Source: 2-02-FULL-55-14 sp964473365
GTDB lineage: Bacteria > Bacteroidota > Ignavibacteria > UBA10030
DNA: 64,000 nt
Assembly: GCA_964473365.1 (NCBI GenBank)
Contig: CAYYOV010000017.1
Span: forward strand, 6,902 to 70,901
Direction: 5' to 3'
Numbering within the stretch: the first letter of the stretch is position 1; each line of letters opens with the position of its first letter. This document shows positions 18,480 through 28,400 of the stretch, piece by piece. Position numbers and translations under genes: made by a program. The notes below the pieces were generated by a model, which ran no database searches, was not told where the DNA came from, and saw only the letters and a program-made list of their open reading frames with translations.

Positions 18480-18832
18480 AGCTCGACGCACATGATGGAA
18501 GATCCGCAGATGCGCCGAAGAGGCTCCGATGTCCTCAGGGCGGTCCGCAAGGGAATGACTGCAAATATACGAAGTCTGATCGGTAATGCTACGATCCTCG
18601 GGATCCCACCACACGGGCCTGGATTTGTTCAAGGAAAACGGGCTCGGGGCCAGCGGATTGACGTGGAGGAGGTCAATCAGTATCTTGGCCGACGTATGAC
18701 ACTCAGCACTCCACCCGCACCAGGCCTGCTGAGTCGACACGGAAGGGAAGAAAGAGGCAGAGAACGGCGCTGCAACGGCCGAAGGGCACGACTGTATCCA
18801 AGTCCTCGTCGAACAAAAGAACACCCCTTGCC
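18480..18832. other. Divergent intergenic region
   Basis: 353 bp between the channel gene and the DUF1801 gene. Frames are open on both strands because of high GC, but none shows a recognisable or compositionally convincing protein. A short AT-rich patch (about 18555-18600) is the likeliest promoter area; I could not assign a -35/-10 pair. Confidence 0.35.
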
Positions 18833-19684
18833 ATGCGGAAACGTGCTGCAGATGCGCCCCGGAGGTCTGGTCCTTCGACGTCCAACCGACCGAATACTGC
18901 TTCAGGTGATTGGCGCGGAGAGACCCTTGCCCGCATGCGGGCGCTGATCCTGGAAGCCGATCCCGGGATGGTGGAGGAGCGGAAATGGAGGAAGCCGTCG
19001 AACCGGATGGCAGGAATACCGGTCTGGTCGCACGACGGGATCGTGTGTACTGGTGAGACCTATTCAAAGGTCGTGAAGCTCACGTTCGCCCGGGGGGCCG
19101 GTCTTGCCGACCCCGCACGCCTCTTCAATGCCAGCCTGGAAGGCAGTACGCGTCGGGCGATCGACATCCACGAAGGGGAGAAGGTCGATGCGCGCGCCTT
19201 TAAGGAGCTCATCAAGGAGGCAGTGGCGCTGAACAGCGCGCCTGGAACCGTTCGCACGAAGTCCCTGTCAAAGAAGGCGGGGGGCCGCGAGCCTGTTCAC
19301 CTCTCTGGAGGCAATCCACAGATTGCAAAGGCGGATGGCGATGCCCCCGTGATGAAGTACATCGCTGCAATGCCAGGCTGGAAGCGTGACATTGGGCGCC
19401 GACTGGACGCCCTCATCGGACGCGCCGTTCCGGGCGTGCGAAAGGCCGTGAAGTGGAATTCGCCGTTCTACGGGATCGAAGGCCAGGGATGGTTCGTGTC
19501 ATTTCACGTCTTTACCCGTTACGTCAAAGTGACATTCTTCCGCGGTACGTCGTTGCGCCCCGTGCCGCCGGGTGGGACGGGCAAGGACGCACGATGGATC
19601 GATATTCATGAAGATGATCTTGATGAAGGTCAATTGAAACATTGGGTGAAGCAGGCGGCCTCGATACCTGGCTGGACCCCCTAG
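18833..19684 (+). CDS. Tandem DUF1801 (YdhG-like) protein
   Basis: 283 residues carrying two copies of the DUF1801 fold. Copy one is about residues 30-140, with KWRKPSNRMAGIPVWSHDGI, VVKLTFARGAGL and AIDIHEGEKVD. Copy two is about residues 175-283, with AVKWNSPFYGIEGQGWFVSF, VKVTFFRGTSL and WIDIHEDDLDE. Both retain the W-N/K-x-P-x-Y/W pattern and the G-x-x-R-x-I-D-I-H-E motif. Single-domain members are widespread and of unknown function; some are linked to iron or phosphate binding by structure only. The start at 18833 has no clear ribosome site, and a later ATG at 18935 is possible. A terminator follows 67 bp after the stop. Confidence 0.82.
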   Translation: MRKRAADAPRRSGPSTSNRPNTASGDWRGETLARMRALILEADPGMVEERKWRKPSNRMAGIPVWSHDGIVCTGETYSKVVKLTFARGAGLADPARLFNASLEGSTRRAIDIHEGEKVDARAFKELIKEAVALNSAPGTVRTKSLSKKAGGREPVHLSGGNPQIAKADGDAPVMKYIAAMPGWKRDIGRRLDALIGRAVPGVRKAVKWNSPFYGIEGQGWFVSFHVFTRYVKVTFFRGTSLRPVPPGGTGKDARWIDIHEDDLDEGQLKHWVKQAASIPGWTP

Positions 19685-19751
19685 GGATCAGCAGGACGAT
19701 CTCGGGCCTGAGCCTGTCAGCTAGCGGTCGTCACATGGCGATCATTCACCA

Positions 19752-19781
19752 CGCCGGCCCAAGGCCGGCGTCTCTTTTTCT
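19752..19781 (+). terminator. Intrinsic terminator after the DUF1801 gene
   Basis: Perfect stem CGCCGGCC (19752-19759) with GGCCGGCG (19763-19770), a CAA loop and a following TCTCTTTTTCT tract. It ends directly before the PadR promoter. Confidence 0.85.
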
Positions 19782-19782
19782 C

Positions 19783-19823
19783 TTGACATACATAGAAGCG
19801 CTATGTATATTGGCGCTATGTAT
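19783..19823 (+). promoter_or_regulatory. Sigma-70-type promoter overlapped by a PadR operator
   Basis: TTGACA (19783-19788), a 17-bp spacer and TATATT (19806-19811) form a near-consensus housekeeping promoter. An 8-bp perfect inverted repeat, ATACATAG (19788-19795) and CTATGTAT (19801-19808), lies across the spacer and the -10 element. A second copy of GCGCTATGTAT follows at 19813-19823 (first copy 19798-19808). PadR-family operators are of the ATGTAT/ATACAT type, so this is a probable autoregulatory site for the gene starting at 19864. Confidence 0.85.
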
Positions 19824-19863
19824 GAGGAGCTTGAACGCGAAGCTCACGTCGACATCAACGAAC

Positions 19864-20250
19864 ATGGACTTCAACAAAGATCTCATCGCCGCCTCCTCGA
19901 CCCCGATCGTGCTGGCAATACTCTCGGAAGGGGACAGCTACGGCTACGCCATCATCAAACGGGTCCAGGAACTGTCGGGTGGCCGTTTGGAGTGGACGGA
20001 CGGCATGCTGTATCCTGTCTTGCACCGGCTCGAACGACTGGGCTATATCAAAGCCCGATGGGAAGAGGCTGATTCCGGCCGTCGTCGTAAGTACTACCGT
20101 ATCACGGCCCAAGGCAGGGCCCAACTCTCGGAGGAGCGCAAGCAATGGCAAGCCGTGGACGCGACCTTGCGTGGCGTCTGGAAGTCCCTTGCGCTTTCTG
20201 CATCCCCAAGCCAGTGGTCATCAATTGTGCCGTTGACGCAAGGAGCTTGA
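19864..20250 (+). CDS. PadR-family transcription repressor
   Basis: 128 residues from ATG 19864. The PadR winged helix is complete: LAILSEGDSYGYAIIKRVQE, then the recognition helix and wing LEWTDGMLYPVLHRLERLGY, followed by RRKYYRITAQGRAQL. The C-terminal part is a short helical dimerisation segment. The inverted repeat in the promoter at 19783-19823 is the expected binding site, giving autorepression. The gene is 3 bp from the next one, which encodes a membrane protein with a permease prefix domain. PadR paired with such a membrane protein is a frequent arrangement in envelope-stress or drug-response modules, though the inducer here is unknown. Confidence 0.93.
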   Translation: MDFNKDLIAASSTPIVLAILSEGDSYGYAIIKRVQELSGGRLEWTDGMLYPVLHRLERLGYIKARWEEADSGRRRKYYRITAQGRAQLSEERKQWQAVDATLRGVWKSLALSASPSQWSSIVPLTQGA

Positions 20251-20253
20251 ACC

Positions 20254-21624
20254 ATGTCGAACGTCCCCCCCGGTATCTCTCTTGACGAACAGATCGACCA
20301 ATGGCGGCAGTATCTGCTTCGCCGTCAGACGATCCATCCAGTCGATGTTGTGGAACTGGAGGACCACTTGCGCGAGCAGATCGGCGCGTTGGTCAAGGCA
20401 GGGCTCTCCCATGATGAAGCGTTCCTGGTGGCGGTCAAGCGCATGGGTGCGCTCGATGCGCTCACCCGGGAGTTCGCGCGAGAGCACTCCGAGCGGCTCT
20501 GGAAACAGCTGGTTGTCCTCCCGTCCGATTCGGGAGGACCGGGCGTTGGGATCCGATCGGACGCCTTCGTGGCGTTCGCCCTTGCAGTAACCGCCGGCAT
20601 GCTGGTCAAGCTGCCTGAGCTGTTCGGACTGGGTCTCCAGGAGCACAGCATCTTCTACGCCCGTAATCTTGGCCTGTTCGTGCTGCCGCTCCTGACGGGA
20701 TACTTCGTCTGGAAGCGTCATCTCGGGGCCGCAGTGTACGGCTGGCTGGTCCTCGCGTTTGCTGTGGCGGCATTCTTCGGCAATCTCTATCCCTTTGGAC
20801 CGAACAGTGATACGCTGGTCCTGTCGATCATCCATCTTCCGATCGCCCTTTGGGTCGCGGTGGGGGTCGCGTACGCCGGTGACCGCTGGCGCGAAGTTGC
20901 AGGACGGATGGACTTCTTCCGTTTCTCCGGCGAGTTGTTCATCTACTACGTGCTGATCGCTCTGGGCGGAGGGGTCTTCACGGCATTCCTCGTCATGATG
21001 TTCCAGACCATCGGCATCGACCCGGAATGGTTCATCCAGTCGTGGCTGATCCCGTGCGGAGCTGCCGGCGCCGTTCTGATCGCATCCTGGCTTGTAGAGG
21101 CCAAACAGAACGTGATCGAGAACATGGCCCCGGTCCTGACACGCCTCTTCACGCCCTTCTTCACGGTCCTGCTTGTGACATTTCTCGCGACCCTCGTTGT
21201 GACCGGACGGGGCATTACCATGGAGCGCGAACTGCTCATCGCCTTCGATCTGCTCCTGGTGGTCGTGCTTGGCCTCCTGCTCTATTCGGTCTCTGCCCGC
21301 GACTCTGGTTTGCCCCCCGGTCCGTTCGATGCGATGCAAGTGGTGTTGGTGATCAGTGCGCTGATCGTCGACGCCGTGGCCCTCTGGGCCATCTCAGCGC
21401 GCATCACAGAGTTTGGTTTCACCCCCAACCGGGTGGCAGCACTCGGGGTCAACATCCTTCTCCTCGTCAATCTCGCCTGGTCCGCCGTCCTGTACGTCCG
21501 CTTTTTGCGTGAGCGAGGTTCATTCAATGCGATCGAGCGGTGGCAGACGAACTACCTGCTCGTCTACGCCGTCTGGGGAGCCATTGTCGTGATCGTCTTT
21601 CCGGTCGTGTTCGGCTACCTCTGA
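20254..21624 (+). CDS. Polytopic membrane protein, permease-prefix plus DUF4153-like
   Basis: 456 residues. The N-terminal 90 residues are soluble and helical (LEDHLREQIGALVKAGLSHD, EAFLVAVKRMG), matching the permease prefix domain often found next to PadR regulators. About eleven hydrophobic helices follow to the end (for example LAVTAGMLVKLPELFGLGL, FIYYVLIALGGGVFTAFLVM, TNYLLVYAVWGAIVVIVF), resembling the DUF4153 family. It is translationally linked to the PadR gene (3-bp gap), which probably controls it. Transport is possible but not shown. Confidence 0.8.
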   Translation: MSNVPPGISLDEQIDQWRQYLLRRQTIHPVDVVELEDHLREQIGALVKAGLSHDEAFLVAVKRMGALDALTREFAREHSERLWKQLVVLPSDSGGPGVGIRSDAFVAFALAVTAGMLVKLPELFGLGLQEHSIFYARNLGLFVLPLLTGYFVWKRHLGAAVYGWLVLAFAVAAFFGNLYPFGPNSDTLVLSIIHLPIALWVAVGVAYAGDRWREVAGRMDFFRFSGELFIYYVLIALGGGVFTAFLVMMFQTIGIDPEWFIQSWLIPCGAAGAVLIASWLVEAKQNVIENMAPVLTRLFTPFFTVLLVTFLATLVVTGRGITMERELLIAFDLLLVVVLGLLLYSVSARDSGLPPGPFDAMQVVLVISALIVDAVALWAISARITEFGFTPNRVAALGVNILLLVNLAWSAVLYVRFLRERGSFNAIERWQTNYLLVYAVWGAIVVIVFPVVFGYL

Positions 21625-21848
21625 GCGCATCTGATCCCGGAGATCCTTCCCAGCGTGGATGGGCGCCCAGGCACGTTGCATCGGAACGTGCCCGGATCCC
21701 TGAGATCGCGCGGCTTGAATTTCCTCCCGCCAATAGGCACCTTTGAGCAGGCGCCGGTCCGCCGGGTGCCAGACGGCATCGTCGCCCTCTCTCTCCGCCA
21801 CTGGTCATGTGGCCATCGTCCCGCGTCGTATCGTACAAGGCAAACGTC

Positions 21849-24200
21849 ATGAGTACTACCCGGCGCACCTGCCTCTGGATCACCCTCGTTTCCCTGACCA
21901 CCGCCATCGTTCAAGCCCAGAACGCGACGCTTCCCGTCACGATGTCGTTGCGAACTGTCGATGGACACACCGTTCCCTGGCAGAATGGGAACGCTGTCCC
22001 GACGTTTGAGAAGCAACGGCGTCCGACGATCGGGCTGGCTGGATCATGGAAGAAGCAACGCTTCACTGCCAATCACATTCTTTCGCTGGCGCGTCGCGAT
22101 GTGCCCATTGTGAGAGCGCTCGAGACCGAGGCCGCCGGACGCCACACGATCGCCTATGCTGATACGGCATGGGCTGCAAAGACCCTTCCGGCCGTCGAAA
22201 ACACGATCAATGCCTACGAGGTCGCGCCCGAACCGTATGAAGATGGCGTGTGGTACCGCCGGACCTTCTCGGTCCCGGACTCGTTGAAGGACAACGCCGC
22301 AACGCTGAAGTTCATTTCCGTCAACTACGTTGCCGATGTCTGGGTGAACGGCGTCTATCTTGGATATCACGAAGGGGGCTATACACCGTTCGCGTTCGAC
22401 GTATCGCACATCCTTCGTACGGACACGGTGAACGTCATCGCGGTCCGCGTCGACAATCCACCCTGGAATCCGGGCCACACGCTCGATATCGCGACCAACA
22501 AGCGACTGGACATCGTCCCGTACTACCGGTGCGACTGGTTCAACTACACTGGGGTCATTCACGACGTCTACCTGGAATTCAGCGATCCCGTTTCCACGGT
22601 GAGAGCCGATATCGTACCTCTCGCTACCGATGGTTCGATCAAGGCCACGGTCGTCATGCGGAACACGAACGACGCCTTCGGCATCGTCACTGCAACCGTG
22701 ACGGTCTATGAAGCCGTGGTCAACGAGACGACGATCCAGGCCGCATGCGCTGCCGAGCTCATCGGTACGCCCGTAGTGCTGGGTGGGATCTCGTCCACGA
22801 CGGTGACGATCCCTGGTGACTCCGTTGCGACGTGGCAGACGACCGTCACAGTGCCCGCCCCGAAGCTCTGGTCGCCGCATGCTCCGAACCTGTACGTCAT
22901 GAAGGTCAGTCTCGCCCGGAACGACACCCTCCTCGACGAGTACACGACCCAATTCGGCGTCCGCACCATCCAGGTCTCCGGATCGAGCGTCCTTCTGAAC
23001 GGGCGTGAGATGTTCTACCCGGGTGCGGCGCGACACGAAGACCATGCAACGTATGGCCGCAGCATGCCGCCGGAGGTGATCTACGGCGACCTCGTTCTGG
23101 CAAAGTCGATGAACATCGCCCTCCTCCGGACGGCACATTATCCGAACGATCCGTACACCTATCTGATCGCCGACCGGCTGGGGATCGCCGTCATCGAGGA
23201 GGTCCCGGTCTGGTGGTTCGATGCCGAGCTTGCCTGGTATTTCCAGAACACGACTCGTCCCGTCCACCTCCAGATGTGGAGAGAGATGATCTTCAAAGAT
23301 TACAACCGACCCTCGATCATGTACTGGAGCACATGCAACGAGTGCTTGTTGCAGGCGGGTCGGCAGGAATGGATCGTCATGGCCCGGAACGACCTCCGCG
23401 ATCACTACTACGACGGACGCCTCGTGACGCAATCGGCCGCGGCGGACCGTCCCGGACCGAACGACTACACGCAGGGTTCGTGCGACGTTGCCGGATGGAC
23501 CATGTACTTCGGCATCTTCCACGGCGGGACGTTCTTCGATGGGACGCTCCAATTCATGACCAACGCCCGGGCCTTCAACGTCAACAAGCCTATCCTGAAC
23601 ACGGAATTCGGTGTTTGGTCGGGGGAGAACATCGCCGGCGTCGAGTACCAGGTCAAAGTGCTCGACTCGACCTTTGCGGCACTTTCGCGCTTCGCGATCC
23701 GCGACGCGAACGGTTCCATACAGCCGGGCGGCTGTCTGGTCGGCACGACGTGGTGGTGCCTTTTCGATTGGCACTCGAGTCAGCACCTGGGCGGGTTTCA
23801 GTCGATGGGCGTCTATCGGATGGATCACCTGACGCCGAAACCGCTTATTGCCGAACGGCTTGCGCAGACGTACAAACCGTACTACGATTCAATGGAGCTT
23901 GTGACGGGAGTGGGTCGTGAGGATCCGGAGGTTCCAGGTTCGTTCGGGCTCGGAGAATGCTATCCCAATCCGTTCAACCCCTCCACGCACATCCAGTATG
24001 TTCTGCCGAGCGATGCGCCGGTCACACTGATGATCTATGACCTCCTCGGGAGGGAGATCGCACGGCTCGTCGACGGAGTGCAAACGGCGGGGAGGCATGA
24101 AGCGATGTGGAACGCGGTCGATGTCCCCAGCGGCATCTACTTTTGTCGCCTGGTCTCCCTGAGTCTCACCGAAACGAAACGACTCGTATTGATGAAGTAG
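21849..24200 (+). CDS. Secreted GH2 glycosidase with type IX sorting domain
   Basis: 783 residues from ATG 21849. A signal peptide (about 1-22, ending VQA) precedes the glycoside hydrolase family 2 layout: sugar-binding jelly roll (WYRRTFSVPDSLKDN, VWVNGVYLGYHEGGYTPF), immunoglobulin-like domain and TIM barrel. The acid/base is E498 in STCNEC and the nucleophile is probably E586 in NTEFG, as in beta-galactosidases and beta-glucuronidases. The last 80 residues are a type IX secretion C-terminal sorting domain (YPNPFNPST, then VTLMIYDLLGREIARLVDG and PSGIYFCRL). The enzyme is therefore exported across the outer membrane and attached to or released from the surface. Exact sugar specificity cannot be read. 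It is monocistronic. Confidence 0.92.
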   Translation: MSTTRRTCLWITLVSLTTAIVQAQNATLPVTMSLRTVDGHTVPWQNGNAVPTFEKQRRPTIGLAGSWKKQRFTANHILSLARRDVPIVRALETEAAGRHTIAYADTAWAAKTLPAVENTINAYEVAPEPYEDGVWYRRTFSVPDSLKDNAATLKFISVNYVADVWVNGVYLGYHEGGYTPFAFDVSHILRTDTVNVIAVRVDNPPWNPGHTLDIATNKRLDIVPYYRCDWFNYTGVIHDVYLEFSDPVSTVRADIVPLATDGSIKATVVMRNTNDAFGIVTATVTVYEAVVNETTIQAACAAELIGTPVVLGGISSTTVTIPGDSVATWQTTVTVPAPKLWSPHAPNLYVMKVSLARNDTLLDEYTTQFGVRTIQVSGSSVLLNGREMFYPGAARHEDHATYGRSMPPEVIYGDLVLAKSMNIALLRTAHYPNDPYTYLIADRLGIAVIEEVPVWWFDAELAWYFQNTTRPVHLQMWREMIFKDYNRPSIMYWSTCNECLLQAGRQEWIVMARNDLRDHYYDGRLVTQSAAADRPGPNDYTQGSCDVAGWTMYFGIFHGGTFFDGTLQFMTNARAFNVNKPILNTEFGVWSGENIAGVEYQVKVLDSTFAALSRFAIRDANGSIQPGGCLVGTTWWCLFDWHSSQHLGGFQSMGVYRMDHLTPKPLIAERLAQTYKPYYDSMELVTGVGREDPEVPGSFGLGECYPNPFNPSTHIQYVLPSDAPVTLMIYDLLGREIARLVDGVQTAGRHEAMWNAVDVPSGIYFCRLVSLSLTETKRLVLMK

Positions 24201-24282
24201 TGATGGCCTTGGCTCGGGCGGCGATACAAGAGGTCTGACGACTAGGAACCCAGCTCACGATTGCGTATCTTATGGAGCAGAG

Positions 24283-24306
24283 AGCCCGGCTGTTACCGGG
24301 TTCTTT
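24283..24306 (+). terminator. Hairpin terminator after the GH2 gene
   Basis: Stem AGCCCGG (24283-24289) with CCGGGTT (24296-24302, one wobble pair), then CTTTGTCTT. It lies 82 bp after the stop. Confidence 0.6.
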
Positions 24307-24390
24307 GTCTTGCAGGAGAGGGATGCAGCGGGCGTGCTGCCGCTGTCGTCGACGCATTGTGCACCTTGCCACGATCAGAAGGAGGGCTGG

Positions 24391-24627
24391 ATGAAGCAAT
24401 TGACGACCACCAAGGCGACGTATCGGGACATCGAGATCTCGGTCTCATCTGAACGATTCGAGAACAAGACGATGTTCTGCTGTTCAAGCAGCGTTCGCGG
24501 ACCGCATGGAGAAGAGAAGTGGTTCGAGACGCAGGGAGAAGCCTTGGCGAACGAGCGGCGCGAGATCGACATGAAAATGGGATTCACGCCGCGGCCGGAG
24601 ACGATCCGGAAGCGGTGGGCGAGGTAA
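24391..24627 (+). CDS. Small protein of unknown function
   Basis: 78 residues from ATG 24391, chosen for the strong AAGGAGGG ribosome site. The product is basic and polar, with no signal peptide or membrane segment. A mid-part cysteine pair (MFCCSSSVRG) and the charged tail (RREIDMKMGFTPRPETIRKR) are its only features. Codon choice is normal for the window. I do not recognise the family. Confidence 0.6.
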   Translation: MKQLTTTKATYRDIEISVSSERFENKTMFCCSSSVRGPHGEEKWFETQGEALANERREIDMKMGFTPRPETIRKRWAR

Positions 24628-24633
24628 TGTTGG

Positions 24634-24670
24634 AGATTGGAAGATGTACGATGTAGGATAATGGATGCAA
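24634..24670. repeat. Degenerate heptanucleotide repeat
   Basis: GAT trinucleotides recur at 24643, 24650, 24657 and 24664, exactly seven bases apart, in units resembling GATGTAN. One further GAT at 24635 is eight bases away. The unit resembles the eight-copy repeat at 59789-59844. The tract lies just after the stop of the small gene at 24391-24627. Confidence 0.55.
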
Positions 24671-24699
24671 CGTTGGATCATGTTTCGTTATGGACGATC

Positions 24700-24736
24700 A
24701 AGGCCTGGGTCGAGCAGATCCGGGCCTTTTCTCTTT
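24700..24736 (+). terminator. Intrinsic terminator
   Basis: Nine-bp stem AAGGCCTGG (24700-24708) with CCGGGCCTT (24720-24728, one wobble), followed by TTCTCTTTC. It ends the transcript of the small gene upstream. Confidence 0.7.
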
Positions 24737-24884
24737 CGTCTCGCCAGAGTTCCAATGTACCCTCAAACCCGGAACAACGTCACCCGTCACCATTGCCGGT
24801 CGGGAGGGCTAGAATAGCCCCTTCACGAAGGGGAATTGCCGTACTGTTGACCCTGAGGGGGGAATTCCCTAGAATGGAATCGCC

Positions 24885-25277
24885 ATGGGCTACGCGGATA
24901 CCGATCTAACAAAACTGCCATCCGCCCGATTGTACTTCAGAATCGGTGAGACGATTCTCGAGGAAGGAGACGTCACAAATGGTTGGTTCATCCTCCTCTC
25001 GGGGAAGGTTGGCGTCTTCAAGCGCGACCTCACGGTGTCGGAGATAACCATGCCCGGAAGCGTGATCGGAGAGCTGGGCTTTCTGCTGAACATCCCGCGG
25101 ACAGCGACGCTCATCGCTCACGAACCGACGATGTTGCTCCATGTGAAGATCACCCTCGACGAGCTCATCGTCCAACACCCCGAGATCGCGAAGAGAATGA
25201 TGTTGATGCTTGCCGAACGGCTTGTCAAGACCACCGAAGATTGGCGAGAGGCCGTCGTCCCGCTCGAAGCGCACTAG
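24885..25277 (+). CDS. Stand-alone cyclic-nucleotide-binding domain protein
   Basis: 130 residues made of a single cNMP-binding (Crp-type) beta-barrel: YFRIGETILEEGDVTNGWFILLSGKV (split in three strands), then the turn GSVIGELGFLLNIPRTATLIA, where GELGFL/RTATLIA matches the phosphate-binding cassette (G-E-L-x-x-x-x-x-x-R-T-A). A helical end (EIAKRMMLMLAERLVKTT) follows, and there is no DNA-binding domain. The arginine and glutamate that contact cyclic nucleotide are present, so ligand binding is plausible. It may act as a free sensor for a partner such as the neighbouring hybrid kinase, but the two genes are convergent. Confidence 0.85.
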   Translation: MGYADTDLTKLPSARLYFRIGETILEEGDVTNGWFILLSGKVGVFKRDLTVSEITMPGSVIGELGFLLNIPRTATLIAHEPTMLLHVKITLDELIVQHPEIAKRMMLMLAERLVKTTEDWREAVVPLEAH

Positions 25278-25407
25278 CCGTCCTTTTCGTGGAAGGCACG
25301 TGAAACGCGAACGCCCAGTCAAGCGATTGGGCGTTCGACATGTACGGGGTGTGGCAGGCTCATCACGGGGGCCCCCGACGGTCCGACGTCTCGGCCGTTA
25401 TTGGTTC

Positions 25408-28400
25408 TCAACTGACGGACCGGGCGCCGTCGAGGATCTGGCGGATCGTCCGTGCGATCTCCATCGGACTGCGAGGCTTCTCTATGACCTCCCGCACGCC
25501 CTCGGCAAGGAGCCGAGCCTTCATGCGCGGTTCGACGAAACCGCTTGCGAGAATCACGGGAATCTTCGGCGCAAGAGCTTTGAGTTTCAAGAAGAGCACA
25601 TCTCCGCCAAATCCTGGAAGCCCGATGTCCGAAAGCACGAGGGCGATGCGCCCGCGATGTTCCTCAAACAGTGCCAGCCCCTGCGTGCCGTCGGCGGCGG
25701 CCAGGACGGTGTATCCCTTCCGCTGAAGGGTCAGTGAATACAGCTCCCGCAATTCTGCCTCATCCTCGACCACGAGGATCGTCTCTGTTCCGCGCGCGGT
25801 CGACTCGTCCGTCTCGCCTTGTTGCATCCGGGGCACGGCTCCACCGGTCAGCGCTGGGAAACAGCACTGGAGCTCCGACCCGCGGTCGACCGTGCTTTCG
25901 ACCAGCACGAAACCCTTGTGCGCTTCCATGATCCCGAAGACGAGTGACAGGCCGAGTCCCGTACCCTTGCCGTATTCCTTCGTGGAAAAGAACGGTTCGA
26001 AGATATGTGCCTGTGTCTCCGGGTTCATGCCAACGCCAGTGTCGGTGACACTGAGGACGACATACTCGCCTTCCGTGGCCCGCGGCTGACGTCGCCGCAA
26101 CGACGCACCACCTTCGCGCCACGTGGCGATCGTGAGCGTGCCTCCCTCCGGCATCGCGTCGCGCGCGTTCACGCACAGGTTCAGCAGGACCTGATGGACC
26201 TGCGTGGCGTCGGCGAGAATCGGGGGGACCTGGGGATCGAGCGAAGTTCGTACGGTGACGATGCGCGGAAAGGTCTCGTGGATCAACCGAACGATCTCGG
26301 ACGCGATGTCATTGACCAGGATCGGCTCCGGATGGGATTCCGCTTTGCGCGCGAACGTCAATAGTTGGCGTACCAGGGCCGATCCGCGCATGCCGGCCTT
26401 GACGACCGCTTCGGCATGCAGGACGCTCGAAGGCCGGTCGGTCGACAGACGGGCGAGTTCGGAGGCGTGTCCGATGATGATGCTCAGGATGTTGTTGAAA
26501 TCATGCGCGATGCCGCTGGCCAGCGTTCCGAGGCTTTCCATCTTCTGGGACTGAATGAACTGCTGCTGCAAGCGTCGATTCTCAGAGACATCCCGGAAGC
26601 TCCATACGCGCCCGACGACGGTCGGGCCGATACGCTGCGGCAACGAGAAGCGTTCAAAGGTCCGGCCGTCCTTGAAATCGAGCACATCGTGGCTTTCGGC
26701 CTCAGGTTCTGCGTACAGGTCGCGTACTTTGCGGATGAACGAATCTGGGTCGACAAGCTGATCAAGGACGAACCCGAGCGCCCGTTCGTCGTCGCCCGAG
26801 GCGAGCACGTCATCGGGAATGCGCCACATCTGCGCAAACCGCCGGTTGTAGCGTACGATCGTGCCGGCGCTGTCGACGACGAGGAGCCCGTCAGCGGTCG
26901 ACTCGAGTGAGGCGGCGAGCAGCGAGAGGGAATGCTGGACATTCTCCGCCGCCCGTTTCCGGTGGATGGCATGTGCGATCTCGGACGAGATGAATTCGAG
27001 GACCTGTTGTTCTCGTGGTCCGTATGCCTTTGGGTCCGAATAGTGTTGCACGGCAAGGACGCCGATCGTCTTTCCGTCGACGCTCAAGGGCACGCCCAGC
27101 CAGACGGGGGAGAGTGCCCCCACGATATCGGCCTCCCCGCGTTCTGCGAGCTTCTCGGCAAGGGCCGCATCGCACAACAACGACTGCCCTGTACGCAGGA
27201 CGTATTCTGTCAGTCCCCGTCGGGGCTTTCCGGGCGGCGGGGGCGCGTCGAACTCGTCAACGAAGTAGGGGAAGGAGATCGTATCGGACCTGTCATCGTA
27301 CAAGGCGATGTAGAAGTTCCTGACGTCGATCGCCTGAGACAGGATCCGGTGTATGGCCGCAAAGAGTTCGTCGAGCGTTGTGGATGCCGTCGACGCCCGC
27401 GCTACTTCATACACGGTTCGCTGGAGTCGTTCCGACTGCAATCGCTCGGTCACATCCTGTTTGATCGCGATGAAATGTGAGATCGCGCCCTTCGCGTCCA
27501 GCACGGGAGTGATCGACTGCTCTTCCGTATACAGCGCGCCATCGCGCCGTCGATTCGTGGTCTTTCCGCTCCACACACGGCCGGAAAGGATCACGTCCCA
27601 CAGATTCTTGAAGAAGGCAGCGTCATGCTCGCCAGAGCGGATGAGGTCTCTCGGGTTCTTCCCGACGGCCTCATCTGCACGGAACCCCGTCAGGCGTGCG
27701 AATGCAGGATTGACCCATTCGATCGTCCCGTCGCGGTCGGTGATGACGATGGCATTGTCGGCCGCATTCAGTGCTGCGCTCTGCAGCCGGAGGAGCGACT
27801 CCGCCTGCTTCCGGTCGTTGATCTGAGCTTCGAGGTCCTTCGCGTATCGCAGCGTGTTGTCGTACAACCGTGCATTCTCGATGGCCAGCGAGGCCTGATT
27901 GGAGATGGTGCGGCAGATGTCGATGTCTGCGGGTCGGAATGTCCGGCGCCTGCCAATGCTCCCGAGGATCATGCTGCCCACAGCCTGATCCTCGATCCGT
28001 AACGGGACGTACAGGAGCGAACGAAGTCCTCGGGCGGCAATGATCTGTTGCTCCTCCGGCGAGAAGAGCTCTGACCGGACATCCTGCACGATCACGGGCG
28101 ACCCCGTCGAGAGCGATCGACGGATATGCGGATGCGCGGCGAGCGCCGCGTGACGGAACGTGTCGGGAAAATCAGGAGGGAGCGGAGGCGTGGTTGCCCG
28201 GAGGTGAAGGTGCTCCCCTTCAGCGAGATAGATAGCACCCGTGCCCAGCCGTAGCAGCTTCGTCGTTTTCTCGACGATGGTTTGGAGGACCGTTTGCATG
28301 TCGAGCGAAGCCACCAGGGCCTGGCTTGCTTCAAGAAGCGCCGAAAGATCACGGCTCTTCGGCCGGGGAGAAGTGATGGGGGACCTCAGCGGCGGTGTCG

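Noticed and set aside
18480..19067. Upstream extension of the TMEM175-like gene
   Set aside because: The extra 196 residues are not protein-like and the family starts with R-x-x-x-FSDG at the first helix.
22044..23828. Long minus-strand frame inside the GH2 gene
   Set aside because: It is the antisense of a confidently identified enzyme, has a basic and repetitive composition and resembles no family. Many such frames occur because of high GC.
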